A stretch of DNA of 39,989 nucleotides, from assembly GCA_007117735.1 (NCBI GenBank), contig SKGA01000047.1:1-39989 (forward strand), read 5' to 3'. Shown one piece after another: positions 31,587 through 39,247 of the stretch. Position 1 is the stretch's first letter. The number at the start of each line of letters is the position of its first letter. The stretch comes from Candidatus Woesearchaeota archaeon. GTDB lineage: Archaea; Nanobdellota; Nanobdellia; Woesearchaeales; SKGA01. The notes beneath the pieces were generated by a model. That model was not told the origin of the DNA, did no database searches, and worked only from the letters and a program-made list of their open reading frames with translations. The translations under genes were made by a program, and so were the position numbers.

Positions 31587-32273
31587 TTATATATATTCTA
31601 GAATCTGGACAAAACGATAAACCCGTTCTAATTGTTTTGAAGAAAGAGCGTGTAACGATAAATCTTGCAAATCATCAAGAAAATAAGCCAAAAACAACTT
31701 CATTTCTTTTTTCGTATACAACTCCGATCGCAAAAAATAATTTTTTACCTTTTGTTTTGTTGGAAATAATAAACCATCAAAAAGAGAAGGAGAAGGAGCT
31801 AAAGGAAATACTACAACAATTCTACTTTGTACCGAAGGAGGAATATGAAAAAGAGAAGGAGCTACTTGCTTATCAAGAGTAAAAGAAAAATAATGAGAAA
31901 AAAGAGGAGAAGCAACCAACGTATTTGCAAAAGATTCCCCCATCAAAAAGACTCCTTGCTTAAATGAACAAGAAGATAGCTGTTTGAAAAAAGGCTCAAC
32001 AATATGATAAGGTAAATTTCCGATAATATACTCGAAAGATAATTCCTCCAGACAATCAAGTATCGAAGATTGAATATACTGCGTACAAGGAGGTGAAGGA
32101 AAAGAGGCATCTATCTCTACACAAGTAAGAGTAAACTCTTGCAAATACTCAGTAAGATAACCAGGGCCAGAACCTACCTCTACCACCGCATCACCAGATT
32201 TAGCTTCTAAAAGAGAAGCAATATACTGTAATGTTGGTTGATGAAGAAGAAAATGTTGACCTAATTGAGACAT
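31587..32273 (-). CDS. ksgA: 16S rRNA dimethyladenosine transferase (KsgA/Dim1 family), short form
   Basis: Methylates the paired adenosines in helix 45 of 16S rRNA. Marks: LGQHFLLHQPTLQYIASLL (motif X), DAVVEVGSGPGYLTEYL (motif I), LTCVEIDASF (motif II) and IIGNLPYHIVEPFF (catalytic NLPY). At 228 residues from the ATG at 32273 it is well below the usual 260-280; the part after the NLPY strand and the C-terminal helical domain are reduced, and the usual MxQxEVAxR stretch reads LMGESFANTL. The track start at 32288 adds five residues. The box C/D sRNA follows directly. Confidence 0.85.
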   Translation of the reverse strand: MSQLGQHFLLHQPTLQYIASLLEAKSGDAVVEVGSGPGYLTEYLQEFTLTCVEIDASFPSPPCTQYIQSSILDCLEELSFEYIIGNLPYHIVEPFFKQLSSCSFKQGVFLMGESFANTLVASPLFSHYFSFTLDKQVAPSLFHIPPSVQSRIVVVFPLAPSPSLFDGLLFPTKQKVKNYFLRSELYTKKEMKLFLAYFLDDLQDLSLHALSSKQLERVYRFVQILEYI

Positions 32274-32346
32274 GAAAAGAATAAACAAAGGAAGATATAT
32301 TAAACTTACGTAAATTTATAAAGAGAAAACTATTTTTACTAGATAA

Positions 32347-33474
32347 ATGAAAGGCTTTCTTATTGGACAATATACAGACATTCTCGCTCAAGAATATACA
32401 GAGATTACTACAAAAAAAGGTCAGGAAAAAGACTCTTGGCTTGAATTTGATACAACCTATGATCAAATAGCTAAGCTAACATACCGTTCTCAATCTGCAG
32501 AATTTCTAGGAATACTTCTCCAAGAAGCAAACAATATAGATGAATTAACAGCAGCTATTGACTTAACTGTTTTTGATAAAGTAAAGACTTTTCGAGTAAA
32601 TGCATACAAATTTGATCCGGAGAAAAAACATCCTGATACAATACAAACCACTGTAGACATCGCTCAACAAATTGGTGAACGAATAAGTCATGAAGCAAAA
32701 AAACAAAAACTCGACTGGTCTGTAAAAATGGAAGGTGCAGATATTGAGTTTTGTGTAGTATTGCGTTCAAACAAAGTACTATTAGGTGTTGATCTTGTTG
32801 GTTTTGAACTCACAAAAAGGCCGTATAAAATTTTTGCACATCCTTCGTCAGTAAATGGAATGGTAGGATATCTTGCTGCACGATTAACAGGTGTAAAAAA
32901 AGATTCAACTATTCTCGATCCCTTCTGCGATTGTGCTACCATCCCTATCGAGCTCGCATTATGGCAAAATAACTCTTCTCCATTCTTATTTGAAAGAAAG
33001 TTTATTGGATTACAAAATCCTCATAGTAAAAAAGCATTTGAAAAGGCTGAAAAAGCAATCAAAGAACAACCTATTAAAGAAAAAGATATTTTTGCATTTG
33101 AACCCCAGTTACGAGTAATGCTTCAGGCAAAGAAAAATATTAAGTTAGCAAATGTTTCTGTTCAATGTTCTAAAGTGAATGTAGATTGGTTAGATACGAA
33201 ATTTGAAGAAGATGATGTCGATTATATCGTTTCTAAACCTCCTCAAATAAGTAAACGAAACACTGCAAAAAAACAAATAGAAAAAACGTATGATGAATTT
33301 TTCTATCAAGCAAGGTTTGTACTAAAAAAACAAGGAAGAATCGGGTTAATTATGCATCAAGTAGACCACATCTTACCATTTGCTCAAAAACATCAATTTC
33401 AAAAAGAACAAGTTTTATCAATATATGGAGGAAAACAAGAATTTAAATTGTTAATATTGAAGAAAAATGACTGA
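32347..33474 (+). CDS. THUMP methyltransferase homologue (Trm-G10/Trm11-like) with altered catalytic motifs
   Basis: Related to archaeal tRNA guanine-10-N2 methyltransferases. An N-terminal region and THUMP-like part (VTTVDIAQQIGERI-type sequence, then VLLGVDLVGFELTKRPYKIF) lead to a Rossmann methylase with HPSSVNGMVGYLAARLTG and ILDPFCDCATIPIELAL. The usual motif I is DPFCGTGTILIEA; here GTGT is DCAT. The usual catalytic (D/N)PPYG is SKPPQISKR. Both changes touch SAM or target-base binding, so activity may be altered or lost. Length 375 is close to normal. Its end overlaps aMBF1 by 8 nt, so the two are co-translated. TATA-like sequence lies about 27 bp upstream. Confidence 0.78.
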   Translation: MKGFLIGQYTDILAQEYTEITTKKGQEKDSWLEFDTTYDQIAKLTYRSQSAEFLGILLQEANNIDELTAAIDLTVFDKVKTFRVNAYKFDPEKKHPDTIQTTVDIAQQIGERISHEAKKQKLDWSVKMEGADIEFCVVLRSNKVLLGVDLVGFELTKRPYKIFAHPSSVNGMVGYLAARLTGVKKDSTILDPFCDCATIPIELALWQNNSSPFLFERKFIGLQNPHSKKAFEKAEKAIKEQPIKEKDIFAFEPQLRVMLQAKKNIKLANVSVQCSKVNVDWLDTKFEEDDVDYIVSKPPQISKRNTAKKQIEKTYDEFFYQARFVLKKQGRIGLIMHQVDHILPFAQKHQFQKEQVLSIYGGKQEFKLLILKKND

Positions 33475-33940
33475 TTGCGATATGTGTGGGAAAAAGGAAA
33501 GTGCTCAATTTGATGTAAAGATTGAAGGCACCATCATGAAAGTTTGTTCAACTTGTAAAGAATTTGGAACACCTATTCAAAAACCTACAAGTATGTTCAG
33601 AACAAAAAAAAGAGTGTTTCAAAATCCTGATGAAGAAAAAGAAATTGTTCAAGAATATTCCTCACTCATTAAAAGAGCTCGAGAAAAACAAAAATTAAGT
33701 ATTGCTCAATTAGCTAGTGCAGTTCAAGAAAAGGAATCAGTAATTAGTAGTTTTGAATCAGGCAGCAGATCCCCAACATTAAAGACTGCGAAAAAATTAG
33801 AACGTAAATTAGGCATCAAACTTATTCAAAAAATCACTTCTGAAGGTGTTGAAATTGAAAAGAAAGAATTTAAACCTCTTACCATGGAAGAGAAAATTCT
33901 TGCAGCGCTTAAGAAAAAGCAGGAAGGTAACGATAAATAA
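33467..33940 (+). CDS. mbf1: Multiprotein bridging factor 1 (aMBF1)
   Basis: Ribosome/transcription-associated HTH protein. N-terminal zinc ribbon (CDMCGKK ... CSTCKEFG), a flexible linker, then a Cro/C1-type HTH: LIKRAREKQKLSIAQLASAVQEKESVISSFESGSRSP and LKTAKKLERKLGIKLI. At 157 residues it is a normal archaeal MBF1. Archaeal MBF1 binds the small ribosomal subunit. It is coupled to the THUMP methyltransferase gene by an 8-nt overlap, and its end overlaps the convergent GT-C gene by 32 nt. Confidence 0.92.
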   Translation: MTDCDMCGKKESAQFDVKIEGTIMKVCSTCKEFGTPIQKPTSMFRTKKRVFQNPDEEKEIVQEYSSLIKRAREKQKLSIAQLASAVQEKESVISSFESGSRSPTLKTAKKLERKLGIKLIQKITSEGVEIEKKEFKPLTMEEKILAALKKKQEGNDK

Positions 33941-35216
33941 ACAGGGTATCGCCTGCAAATACTCGTTGAAAGTTTCTGTTATTATCCATAAGGAAAAGAA
34001 TTCCTTCATGTAGTTGTATTTCATTAAGCACAAATCGATCAATAACAACATAACCAATAGATTCTGATTCAAGAAGCTCTTGAAATTGAGAGTATGAACG
34101 ATAAAGAATAAAGGCTGAAAAATCTGCTTGATCATCACCTGAAAAGGTCTCCATTCCAGTCTGATAAGTCACAAATTCTACAAGATCTTCATGTACTAAA
34201 ATAGATAAAGAATCATTATAAAAAATAGAATCCATACCTTGAATATATTCTCGGGAAGGTTCCATATCAACTACTGAGTTAACAAACCATACTGTTGAGA
34301 AAAGAAAAACGCAGACAATAAGGAAAAGAGAAAGTTGCCCGACAAATTCGTTAGAAAAAGAGTAAGTAAGTAATTTAAGAAAAAGAACTGCAGAGTATCC
34401 TGCCAAAATAACAATTCCCAGGAGTCGTAAAGGAAAATAGACAAACGAAATAAGAACAAAAGCTAGAAGGAAAAAATGCACTCGTTGAGAAGAAAGAAGA
34501 TAATACACTAATCCAGCACCACCAAGGACAAGTAAAAATAAAGTAAATCCTGAAAGAGCTCCAAAAAAGCTAAACATAGTATCAGGTGATAAAGAAAAAA
34601 AACTTGAAGAAAAGAATGATTGCGGGAAAAAAAGGAAGAGAAGAACAGTTGAAATAGTGACAGGGAAAAAAAGACACCATACTTTTTTTCGCTCAACAAA
34701 CTGAGAATAAAAGAAGAAGAGAATCGTAAGAATTAATCCCGAAATAAAATCTAATAAAAAGAGAAGAGTAAGGAAGGGAACTTGCCAAAATGACTTTTTA
34801 AGAAAGAAAAAAACTGAAGCAAGCGAAACAAGTAAAAGAATACTTGAAAGAGAAAGAGAAAGATGAGCATATAAAAACGCAGGAGTGAGAGAGACAACCA
34901 CACCAGTAATAATCATTTTTAGATTAAAAGAATTATCAGTTTTTAACAATAAAAAAATAAAAAAGAGAGACAGCACTGCGAAGAGAATAGGGAGAAGAAC
35001 AAGAACAAATGAAGAAGAATAAACATAAGAAAAGATATACTCGAAAAAAGAGGTTGGTGAAAAAACAGAATTATACAATCCATAGGTCTCCTCCGAAAAT
35101 ATTAAAGGATTACCTTGTAATACTCGAAGTTGTGGAAGAAGTGCAACTAATAAAACGAGTAGTGCGAAAATACTTATTTGTATGACTCGTTCTTGGGAAA
35201 AAGTTTTTGTTAACAT
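33909..35216 (-). CDS. Polytopic GT-C-like membrane protein 1
   Basis: No exact family was recognised. The 435 residues hold about 10-11 hydrophobic helices and a ~100-residue C-terminal soluble domain that would lie outside (SREYIQGMDSIFYNDSLSIL, then ESIGYVVIDRFVLNEIQL and FQRVFAGDTLFIYRYLP). The first loop has LIFSEETYGLYN, and the overall plan (many helices plus a C-terminal domain asking 'Gly-Tyr-Val-Val-Ile-Asp') resembles GT-C glycosyltransferases such as the oligosaccharyltransferase group. There is no WWDYG motif. It overlaps its upstream neighbour by 7 nt (ATGTTAA), so the pair is co-translated. Confidence 0.6.
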   Translation of the reverse strand: MLTKTFSQERVIQISIFALLVLLVALLPQLRVLQGNPLIFSEETYGLYNSVFSPTSFFEYIFSYVYSSSFVLVLLPILFAVLSLFFIFLLLKTDNSFNLKMIITGVVVSLTPAFLYAHLSLSLSSILLLVSLASVFFFLKKSFWQVPFLTLLFLLDFISGLILTILFFFYSQFVERKKVWCLFFPVTISTVLLFLFFPQSFFSSSFFSLSPDTMFSFFGALSGFTLFLLVLGGAGLVYYLLSSQRVHFFLLAFVLISFVYFPLRLLGIVILAGYSAVLFLKLLTYSFSNEFVGQLSLFLIVCVFLFSTVWFVNSVVDMEPSREYIQGMDSIFYNDSLSILVHEDLVEFVTYQTGMETFSGDDQADFSAFILYRSYSQFQELLESESIGYVVIDRFVLNEIQLHEGILFLMDNNRNFQRVFAGDTLFIYRYLPAFS

Positions 35217-36667
35217 TGTATTTCATAAAGTATTGCTTGCGATTCTAAAATTGGGTAAAAACATTCAAAAGACTCAAAAAAGAATTCTTCTTGGCCATAT
35301 AATTCTCGAGTATAAAGACTTATATAAATATGTGTAATTCCATACCGCTCTACCACTTCAAGAATTCTACTAAGCGATTGTGATTGAAAAACTGTTCTCG
35401 CATCCTCAAATCGTTGTTGAGGCGTGTTTGCAAAAACAAATCGTTGATCAAAAAAGGTTTGTTGACTAGTTGAAAAAGAAAGAAAATGACCTTCTTGAAT
35501 ATGTGATAAAATAACCGCTTGATCTAGTGAAAGATTTTGTACAGCAAGTAATTCTTCTCGATCGATACCTTGAGGAGGTTCTACTGTGACAAGCTGAATA
35601 AGAAAGAAACTAATAGCGAAAAAAGATACTGTAATCAAAAAAGCATTCTTTGCCCAAGGCAGTGAGAAATAAGAGAAGAAAGAAAAAAGACGAGTAACAC
35701 CATAACCACTGAGTAATAATAAGTTAATACTTACAAATGTTAAACCAGCATACAATGGCAATAAACCGATAAGAAGCGATGCTCCAGAAATAAAAGCAAA
35801 AGAAGTGAGTAAAAGAACATATCTATTTCTCTTGACAAACAAAACATCGTACATCCCATATAAGCCTAAAAATAGAGGAATAAAACCTAATGATTGGATA
35901 AGAAGAGGAAGAGATAAGCTCGTGAAAAAATCTGCGAGTAATTCTCGAGGAATACTATCCCAAATAAATTGTGTTCCTGAAAGAACAAGAAAGTTCTTGT
36001 AAATAATAAGATGATACCATAAGATAAACAATGAAGCAAAACCTATTGCTTCCAACTCTTCTTTACGTATTTGCATTCTTTCTAAAGCAAGTAAAACTAA
36101 ATAGAGTATAAATCCTAAAATAACAATCAAAGAAAAAGGAGTAGTAAAAGTTGCAAGTATGAGAATAAACAAAAATTTAGTAAAATGACCTTTTTCAGAA
36201 ATACGAGAGAAAGAAAATAAAAGTAAAAGATAGAGAAGAAAAAACAATTGCAGCTCTCCTGAAATAAGTGAGAAAGAACCTACAAGAAGAATAGTTGTTG
36301 AAGCGAGAAAGACAATGAAAATAGAAAGCCAATAACGACGATAAATTCTTTGTACAAAGAAAAAAAGAACAAGTAAAAATCCTGCGAACAAAAGTAAGGA
36401 GAGGAGTAAAACAACATAGGTAGAACTTATCAGTGAAATAATTGTTGCTAAATAAAAATAGAAGGGCGTGAAAGGATGGAATCTTCCTTGATAACTTAAG
36501 GTATCAAATAACAGAGGCACTCCTTGCGAAGAAATTTGATCTACTTGACGAAACGTAAAAAAATCATCAAAAGGAATAACATCTGCAGATGAAAAGAAAA
36601 AAGCATAAGAACCTAAAGAAAGAATAATTAAGAAAAATAAAAAAAAATATGCTGTTTTACGTTTCAT
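35210..36667 (-). CDS. Polytopic GT-C-like membrane protein 2
   Basis: A 485-residue membrane protein with about 11-12 helices. The first outside loop carries VIPFDDFFTFRQVDQISSQG and QGRFHPFTPFYFYLATII, the acidic-pair-then-aromatic pattern of GT-C lipid-linked sugar transferases. A C-terminal soluble domain follows (AVILSHIQEGHFLSFSTSQQ, then ERYGITHIYISLYTRELYG), the same plan as the next gene. The ATG at 36667 (MKRKTAYFF) is about 28 bp from TATA GGTATAAAAAG; the track start at 36679 would be inside the promoter spacing. Cell-surface glycosylation is inferred, and no acceptor or sugar can be named. Confidence 0.62.
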   Translation of the reverse strand: MKRKTAYFFLFFLIILSLGSYAFFFSSADVIPFDDFFTFRQVDQISSQGVPLLFDTLSYQGRFHPFTPFYFYLATIISLISSTYVVLLLSLLLFAGFLLVLFFFVQRIYRRYWLSIFIVFLASTTILLVGSFSLISGELQLFFLLYLLLLFSFSRISEKGHFTKFLFILILATFTTPFSLIVILGFILYLVLLALERMQIRKEELEAIGFASLFILWYHLIIYKNFLVLSGTQFIWDSIPRELLADFFTSLSLPLLIQSLGFIPLFLGLYGMYDVLFVKRNRYVLLLTSFAFISGASLLIGLLPLYAGLTFVSINLLLLSGYGVTRLFSFFSYFSLPWAKNAFLITVSFFAISFFLIQLVTVEPPQGIDREELLAVQNLSLDQAVILSHIQEGHFLSFSTSQQTFFDQRFVFANTPQQRFEDARTVFQSQSLSRILEVVERYGITHIYISLYTRELYGQEEFFFESFECFYPILESQAILYEIQC

Positions 36668-36735
36668 AAAACAACACAACTAAAAACTACTTTTTATACC
36701 TTTACTTTTTTAGCGATAAAAAGATCAGGAACTAC

Positions 36736-37155
36736 TTATTTTTTTCTTCGTGAAGAAGAACGTCGAGTAGAAGTTTTTTTGGTAGATTTCTTAGAAGACT
36801 TCTTAGCTGATTTCTTAGCAGTTTTTCGCGTAGACTTTTTAGCTGTTGCTTTCTTTGCAGACTTTTTAGTCGCCGCTTTCTTAGAAGACTTCTTAGTGGA
36901 TTTCTTAGCTGATTTCTTAGCAGTTTTTTTTGCAGAAGTTTTTTTACTTCCTAAAAGAGCATCTAATTTCTTAGAAATTGCATCTTCTTGCTGTTCAATT
37001 TTTAGCTCTTCTGCCAGTACCTTTCGAGTAAGAGATTCAATATTTAAATCAACCCGTGCAATTCTTCTTTCAAGAAGAATGAGTACTCGAAGACTATAAA
37101 CAATAGCTGCTAATGTACCTATAATAATACCTAAAATTACTGTATCTGCTGCCAT
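36736..37155 (-). CDS. Membrane-anchored protein with histone-H1-like Lys/Ala/Ser tail
   Basis: Not recognised as a family. Residues 5-28 form one TM helix (TVILGIIIGTLAAIVYSLRVLILL). Residues 30-68 look like a coiled coil (RRIARVDLNIESLTRKVLAE). The last ~70 residues are repeats of KKSAKKS/KKTAKK units ending TRRSSSRRKK, just like histone H1/AlgP-type DNA-binding tails. If the N-terminus is outside, the basic tail is in the cytoplasm and could tether DNA or RNA to the membrane. GGTGA lies before the ATG, and a TATA-like ATTTAAATAC near 37207. Compare the soluble Lys/Ser protein at 6807-7154. Confidence 0.65.
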   Translation of the reverse strand: MAADTVILGIIIGTLAAIVYSLRVLILLERRIARVDLNIESLTRKVLAEELKIEQQEDAISKKLDALLGSKKTSAKKTAKKSAKKSTKKSSKKAATKKSAKKATAKKSTRKTAKKSAKKSSKKSTKKTSTRRSSSRRKK

Positions 37156-37298
37156 AATTACTATGTCACCTCAATTTATATCTCTTATAGGCAACTTGGG
37201 AGTATTTAAATGTATCGACAGAAAAAAACAAAAAAAATCAAAAACTTTTTAAAGAGAAATACTACTGTAGTAGTGAGGGTAACCTTGGGTGATATAGC
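37156..37298. promoter_or_regulatory. Divergent promoter region with ACTAC-TGTA-GTAGT palindrome
   Basis: This gap serves the H1-like gene (minus) and the PRC-barrel gene (plus). For the plus gene, CTTTTTAAAG near 37248 predicts a start near 37275; the palindrome ACTAC-TGTA-GTAGT (about 37261-37274) covers that point, and GGGTGAT precedes the ATG at 37299. An operator is plausible. Confidence 0.4.
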
Positions 37299-37568
37299 AT
37301 GCTTAAGATGAAACAAATTAGCGAAACATATGATATGCGAGTCTTTACCGATGCAGGAGATTACTTTGGCGATGTAGAAGAATCCATTCTTACGCAAACA
37401 AAAATCTTTGGTTGGAAAGTTCGAGCAACAAAAAACTCTTTCTTAAATAAAGTACTCGGAAGTGCAAAAGGCGTAATTGTACCTCACCAATTAGTTAAAT
37501 CAATTGGAGATATCATGATTATTTCTAAAACTGCAATTCCTTCATACAAACATGAAGATAACGAGTAA
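37299..37568 (+). CDS. PRC-barrel domain protein
   Basis: An 89-residue single PRC-barrel protein: FTDAGDYFGDVEESILTQTK gives the first strands, and VLGSAKGVIVPHQLVKSIGD followed by IMIISKTAI closes the barrel. In archaea this fold occurs alone or in division and RNA-processing proteins (CdvA, RimM-like); the role here is unknown. The start at 37299 has GGGTGAT at a good distance; an internal ATG at 37308 is less favoured. It ends 11 nt from hjc, tail to tail. Confidence 0.8.
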   Translation: MLKMKQISETYDMRVFTDAGDYFGDVEESILTQTKIFGWKVRATKNSFLNKVLGSAKGVIVPHQLVKSIGDIMIISKTAIPSYKHEDNE

Positions 37569-37579
37569 ATAATTTATTT

Positions 37580-37969
37580 TTACCATTCAGTTAATTCTTG
37601 AATGGTCAATCCTTTTAATTTAGCTAATTCTAAAGAAATAACTCCATGTTTGGCAGTTAAAGGTATATCTTCCAATTGTAGAAAAAACCAATTCTCTCGA
37701 TGAAAACGAACACCGATCCACGCTTCAGCTCCAAACGTATTGGCGAAATACTGTAATTCATTTAGTTCTTGTAAAGAAAGATATTTTTTTTGTGAAGAAG
37801 TCATTTTACATTCAATAGCAAGTCGTCTACCGTTCTTTCCAGCCAAAACGTCTGGACAAGGATACTGCTGAGAACCAGATCCTGCCGCGCGAAGAGTAGC
37901 CCATCCACGCTCCCAAAAAAAACGAACAAGTTCTCGCTCCGCATTACTTCCTTTTCGCTTATGAGACAT
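37580..37969 (-). CDS. hjc: Holliday junction resolvase Hjc
   Basis: Structure-specific nuclease that resolves four-way DNA junctions in recombination. Archaeal Hjc pattern: KRKGSNAERELVRFFWERGW, then RAAGSGSQQYPCPDVLAGKN and LAIECKMT, giving the PD-(D/E)xK site (E in the first helix, PD, ExK). 129 residues, normal length. CTTTTTAAATG about 26 bp before the ATG indicates a leaderless message. Confidence 0.95.
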   Translation of the reverse strand: MSHKRKGSNAERELVRFFWERGWATLRAAGSGSQQYPCPDVLAGKNGRRLAIECKMTSSQKKYLSLQELNELQYFANTFGAEAWIGVRFHRENWFFLQLEDIPLTAKHGVISLELAKLKGLTIQELTEW

Positions 37970-38097
37970 ACAAAAACTAGAGAAAACCTCATTTAAAAAG
38001 GTTCAGGTAAAATGTCCAGTGAAATGCGCAACATTTAAATAGATTAAGAATAAAATAAGCCTTATTAGGCGTTTAAAGCCAAAATAAAGGTGAAAAT

Positions 38098-38301
38098 ATG
38101 AAACACATTATACCCTTAGCTGCTATGGAACGAATTCTAAAAAATAGTGGTGCTCATCGAGTAAGTGAAGAAGCAAAAGTTGCATTATTACAAGTAATTG
38201 AAAATATCGCTATGGAAATTGGCGAAGAAGCAACAAAACTTTCTGCACATGCTGGACGAAAAACAGTAAAAGCTGAAGATATTCGACTAGCTGCTCGTTA
38301 G
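38098..38301 (+). CDS. Archaeal histone
   Basis: A 67-residue HMf-type histone fold: IIPLAAMERILKNSGAHRVS (helix 1 and loop), KVALLQVIENIAMEIGEEAT (helix 2) and GRKTVKAEDIRLAAR (loop 2 and helix 3). It has no tails. AAAGGTGAAA lies before the ATG and TTTAAATAG near 38037 suggests a ~35-nt leader with a small GCCT-TATT-AGGC hairpin near its 5' end, unlike the leaderless genes around it. It overlaps rnz by 4 nt, tail to tail. Confidence 0.95.
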   Translation: MKHIIPLAAMERILKNSGAHRVSEEAKVALLQVIENIAMEIGEEATKLSAHAGRKTVKAEDIRLAAR

Positions 38302-39191
38302 AACGTAATTTTTAAAAAATCATGTGCTAGACGTACAGCCGAGAACGCTCGTTTAGCATCTTGTTCTAATTCTTCTACATCTTTGTATCGTTGAGAGAAA
38401 TGTGTTAATACTAATTCTTGAACATTGCTATCTCGTGCAAGTTGACCAACTTGATATGCAGTCATATGATAATGTTCATTTGCTTTCTCAACTAAATCAT
38501 TCGTATACACTGCTTCACTGATTAAAAGAGTAGCATCTTTTGCTAAAAGAAAACATGCTGGACAAATCTTTGTATCAAAAATAAAAGAGAGTATAAACGG
38601 TTGTTTTTTACGAGTATGTTCTTCATGCCGATAAACAGTTCCTTCAAATTCAACATCTTTCCCTAAAGTAAGTTCACCTCGTAAAGGGCCAGGTAAATGG
38701 CTTAAACTATCCGGAGATTGTAACGCATAAGTAGTTCGTTCTTCTAATCGAAAACCTAGACAAGGAATTCCGTGATCTAAAAATTCTGCTTGAACAACAA
38801 AATCTTTATGTTCAAAAACAACGCCTGGAAATTCAACTTCTTGAACAGCAACAGGTAAAGAAAGATCAAATGCGCAAGATTGCATCATATGGGAAAAATA
38901 TTCTTGAGACCCTGGCGGACCAATAATTCGGAGGGTTTTATCTTCAGATGCAAAATTATCTATTGTTTGAAGAAGACCAAGAAGACCAATAACATGATCT
39001 CCATGCCAGTGGCTAATAAAAATAGTTGAGATTTTTTGATGACTAATTCCTGCATGTAAAAGCTGTCGCTGAGTACCTTCTCCACAATCAAAAAGAAGTC
39101 CTTGACCGCGAAAATTCACAAAAATACTCTGGACATTTCGTTGTTTTGTTGGAACCATTCCTGATGTTCCAAGAAACGTTACTGAATTCAT
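38298..39191 (-). CDS. rnz: RNase Z (tRNA 3'-processing endonuclease)
   Basis: Metallo-beta-lactamase nuclease that cuts tRNA 3' trailers; needed here because tRNA-Leu has no encoded CCA. Marks: VTFLGTSGMVPTKQRNVQSI, LLFDCGEGTQRQLLHAGI, metal motif FISHWHGDHVIGLLGLL, then LLISEAVYTNDL, ANEHYHMTAYQVGQLA and ELVLTHFSQRYKD. I use the ATG at 39191; the track start at 39197 is a TTG. 297 residues, short-form RNase Z. TTTTAATAC about 25 bp upstream (leaderless). Confidence 0.96.
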   Translation of the reverse strand: MNSVTFLGTSGMVPTKQRNVQSIFVNFRGQGLLFDCGEGTQRQLLHAGISHQKISTIFISHWHGDHVIGLLGLLQTIDNFASEDKTLRIIGPPGSQEYFSHMMQSCAFDLSLPVAVQEVEFPGVVFEHKDFVVQAEFLDHGIPCLGFRLEERTTYALQSPDSLSHLPGPLRGELTLGKDVEFEGTVYRHEEHTRKKQPFILSFIFDTKICPACFLLAKDATLLISEAVYTNDLVEKANEHYHMTAYQVGQLARDSNVQELVLTHFSQRYKDVEELEQDAKRAFSAVRLAHDFLKITF

Positions 39192-39247
39192 AACCAAGGA
39201 AAAGAAAGAAAAGTATTAAAACGTTTGGATAGTGGAACCTAAAAAAA

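Noticed and set aside
36779-37099. 106-aa plus-strand ORF
   Set aside because: Repetitive VDFLADFLA pattern is the antisense reading of the KKSAKK repeats.
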